From Amycolatopsis marina (GTDB taxonomy: Bacteria > Actinomycetota > Actinomycetes > Mycobacteriales > Pseudonocardiaceae), in assembly GCF_900111885.1 (NCBI RefSeq), contig NZ_FOKG01000014.1, forward strand, positions 1 to 64,000: DNA of 64,000 bases. Direction: 5' to 3'. Positions 63,134 through 64,000 of this stretch are shown here, one piece after another. Position numbers and translations under genes: made by a program. How positions within the stretch are numbered: the stretch's first letter is position 1; each line of letters opens with the position of its first letter. The notes under the pieces were generated by a model. That model saw nothing but the letters and a program-made list of their open reading frames with translations. It did not search any database and was not told the DNA's origin.

Positions 63134-64000
63134 GCGAATCACTGCCGTTGAGCGACATCCGCATCCTTGCGGTGGAACAATACGGTGCCGGCCCGTTCGG
63201 TTCGGTGCATCTCGCCGATCTCGGCGCCGAGGTCATCAAGATCGAGGATCCACGCTTCGGCGGCGATGTCGGCCGGCACACTCCCCCGTACGCGGAGGAG
63301 GCGGACTCGCTGTTCTTCGAGGCTTTCAATCGCAACAAGCGATCTGTGCTGCTCGACCTCACCAATCCGGCAGGTCGGAGCGCCTTCGAAGAGCTGGTGA
63401 AGGTCAGTGACGCCGTCTACTCCAACCTTCGCGGCGACGTGCCGGAGAAGATGGCTATTCGCTACGACGACCTCAAGCATCTCAATCCCAAGATCGTGTG
63501 CTGTTCACTGTCGGGGTACGGGATGACCGGCCCACGGGCCAAGCAGCCCGGTTACGACTACATGCTGCAGGGACTGGCGGGCTGGATGTCGGTCACCGGC
63601 GAGCCTGACGGTCCGCCGACCAAATCCGGTTTGTCCATGGTGGACTACTCAGGTGGTTTCGTTGCCGCGATGTCCATGCTGGCCGGTATTCACGCGGCCC
63701 GCCGAGGCGGCACCGGAATGGACTGTGATGTCAGCCTGTACGACACCGCGATCGGGATGCTCACCTATCTCGCGACGTGGCATCTCAACCGAGGGTTCGA
63801 GCCGAAGCGTACGCACCACTCGGCGCATCCGAGTCTGGTCCCGTTCCAGAACTTCCCGACCGCCGACTCGTGGATCGTCATCGGTTGCGCGAAGCAGAAG
63901 TTCTGGGAGCGCTTGGTTGAGGTGCTGGGCGCACCGGAGTGGGCATTGAGCGCGAAGTTCGCTACACCCGCAGACCGGTACGACAACTCTGCCGAATGTG
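63130..64000 (+). CDS. Class III CoA-transferase (CaiB/BaiF), cut by the window edge
   Basis: 290 residues visible. EQYGAGPFGSVHLADLGAEVIKIEDP is the family N-terminus, GYDYMLQGLAGWMSVTGEPDGPP follows, and the catalytic Asp is in GTGMDCDVSLYDTAIGML. It transfers CoA between carboxylic acids, the activation step for the acid used by the MaoC and MmgE/PrpD enzymes. The frame is open to the last base. Confidence 0.88.
   Translation, partial: MSESLPLSDIRILAVEQYGAGPFGSVHLADLGAEVIKIEDPRFGGDVGRHTPPYAEEADSLFFEAFNRNKRSVLLDLTNPAGRSAFEELVKVSDAVYSNLRGDVPEKMAIRYDDLKHLNPKIVCCSLSGYGMTGPRAKQPGYDYMLQGLAGWMSVTGEPDGPPTKSGLSMVDYSGGFVAAMSMLAGIHAARRGGTGMDCDVSLYDTAIGMLTYLATWHLNRGFEPKRTHHSAHPSLVPFQNFPTADSWIVIGCAKQKFWERLVEVLGAPEWALSAKFATPADRYDNSAEC

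Noticed and set aside
1-64000. CRISPR arrays
   Set aside because: No array of regularly spaced identical repeats with unique spacers was seen. The 11-bp triple repeats are contiguous and spacer-less.

Overview
The window is high-GC DNA with actinomycete codon use. RbpA-like, XRE-TPR, TetR, FCD-GntR and helix-turn-helix integrase-associated proteins all point to a member of the Actinomycetia, most likely Pseudonocardiales or Streptomyces-like; I cannot name the species. Most of it (about 1-53.4 kb) is accessory DNA. The part after about 54 kb looks like ordinary catabolic chromosome with some mobile-element debris.

Layout. 1-5.9 kb: a degraded copy (A) of a 7-deazaguanine-type gene set (IMPase-like, Nudix-like, QueD-like, XRE-TPR regulator, HAD hydrolase). 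It is cut at the left by the end of an IS21-like element. 5.9-12.9 kb: a run of four tyrosine-recombinase genes, one frameshifted and one truncated at a fusion junction, which interrupts a methyltransferase-like gene. 13-18.8 kb: a sulfur/persulfide operon (MBL-rhodanese, MFS transporter, cysteine desulfurase, trans-sulfuration enzyme) with a divergent ArsR-rhodanese regulator. 19-23 kb: SAM methyltransferase with TetR, cytochrome P450 with a second TetR, and an NYN-domain protein. 23.3-34.1 kb: the fuller copy (B) of the deazaguanine-type set, in inverted order relative to copy A. It contains HAD, XRE-TPR, a TPR protein, a small membrane protein, a small HTH protein, an RbpA paralogue, QueD, a QueE-like protein with one cluster cysteine replaced by serine, Nudix-like, IMPase-like, an APH-like kinase, PadR and small unknowns. 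A 45-bp element made of three 11-bp direct repeats occurs four times in the A and B clusters and is probably their shared operator.

34-53 kb resembles a defence island: two unknown minus-strand genes (one Cys-rich, one with a possible PD-(D/E)XK motif), a TIR-domain protein, a tail-anchored HTH protein, and a complete type I Wadjet system (jetABCD, 42.4-50.2 kb). Wadjet is bracketed by two paralogous HTH genes in direct orientation. At 53.4 kb a 3' fragment of a tRNA gene (anticodon GAC) followed by a terminator looks like the attachment-site scar of an integrated element.

54-64 kb: a P1-family aminopeptidase and an APC permease operon, a decayed aminotransferase, an integrase tail, an alpha/beta hydrolase-MarR operon with nested palindromes, an IS110 fragment, then a MmgE/PrpD - FCD-GntR // MaoC - CoA-transferase locus that runs off the right edge. 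The best candidates for undescribed biology are the B cluster with its triple-repeat operator and altered QueE, and the unknown gene pair at 34-37 kb.
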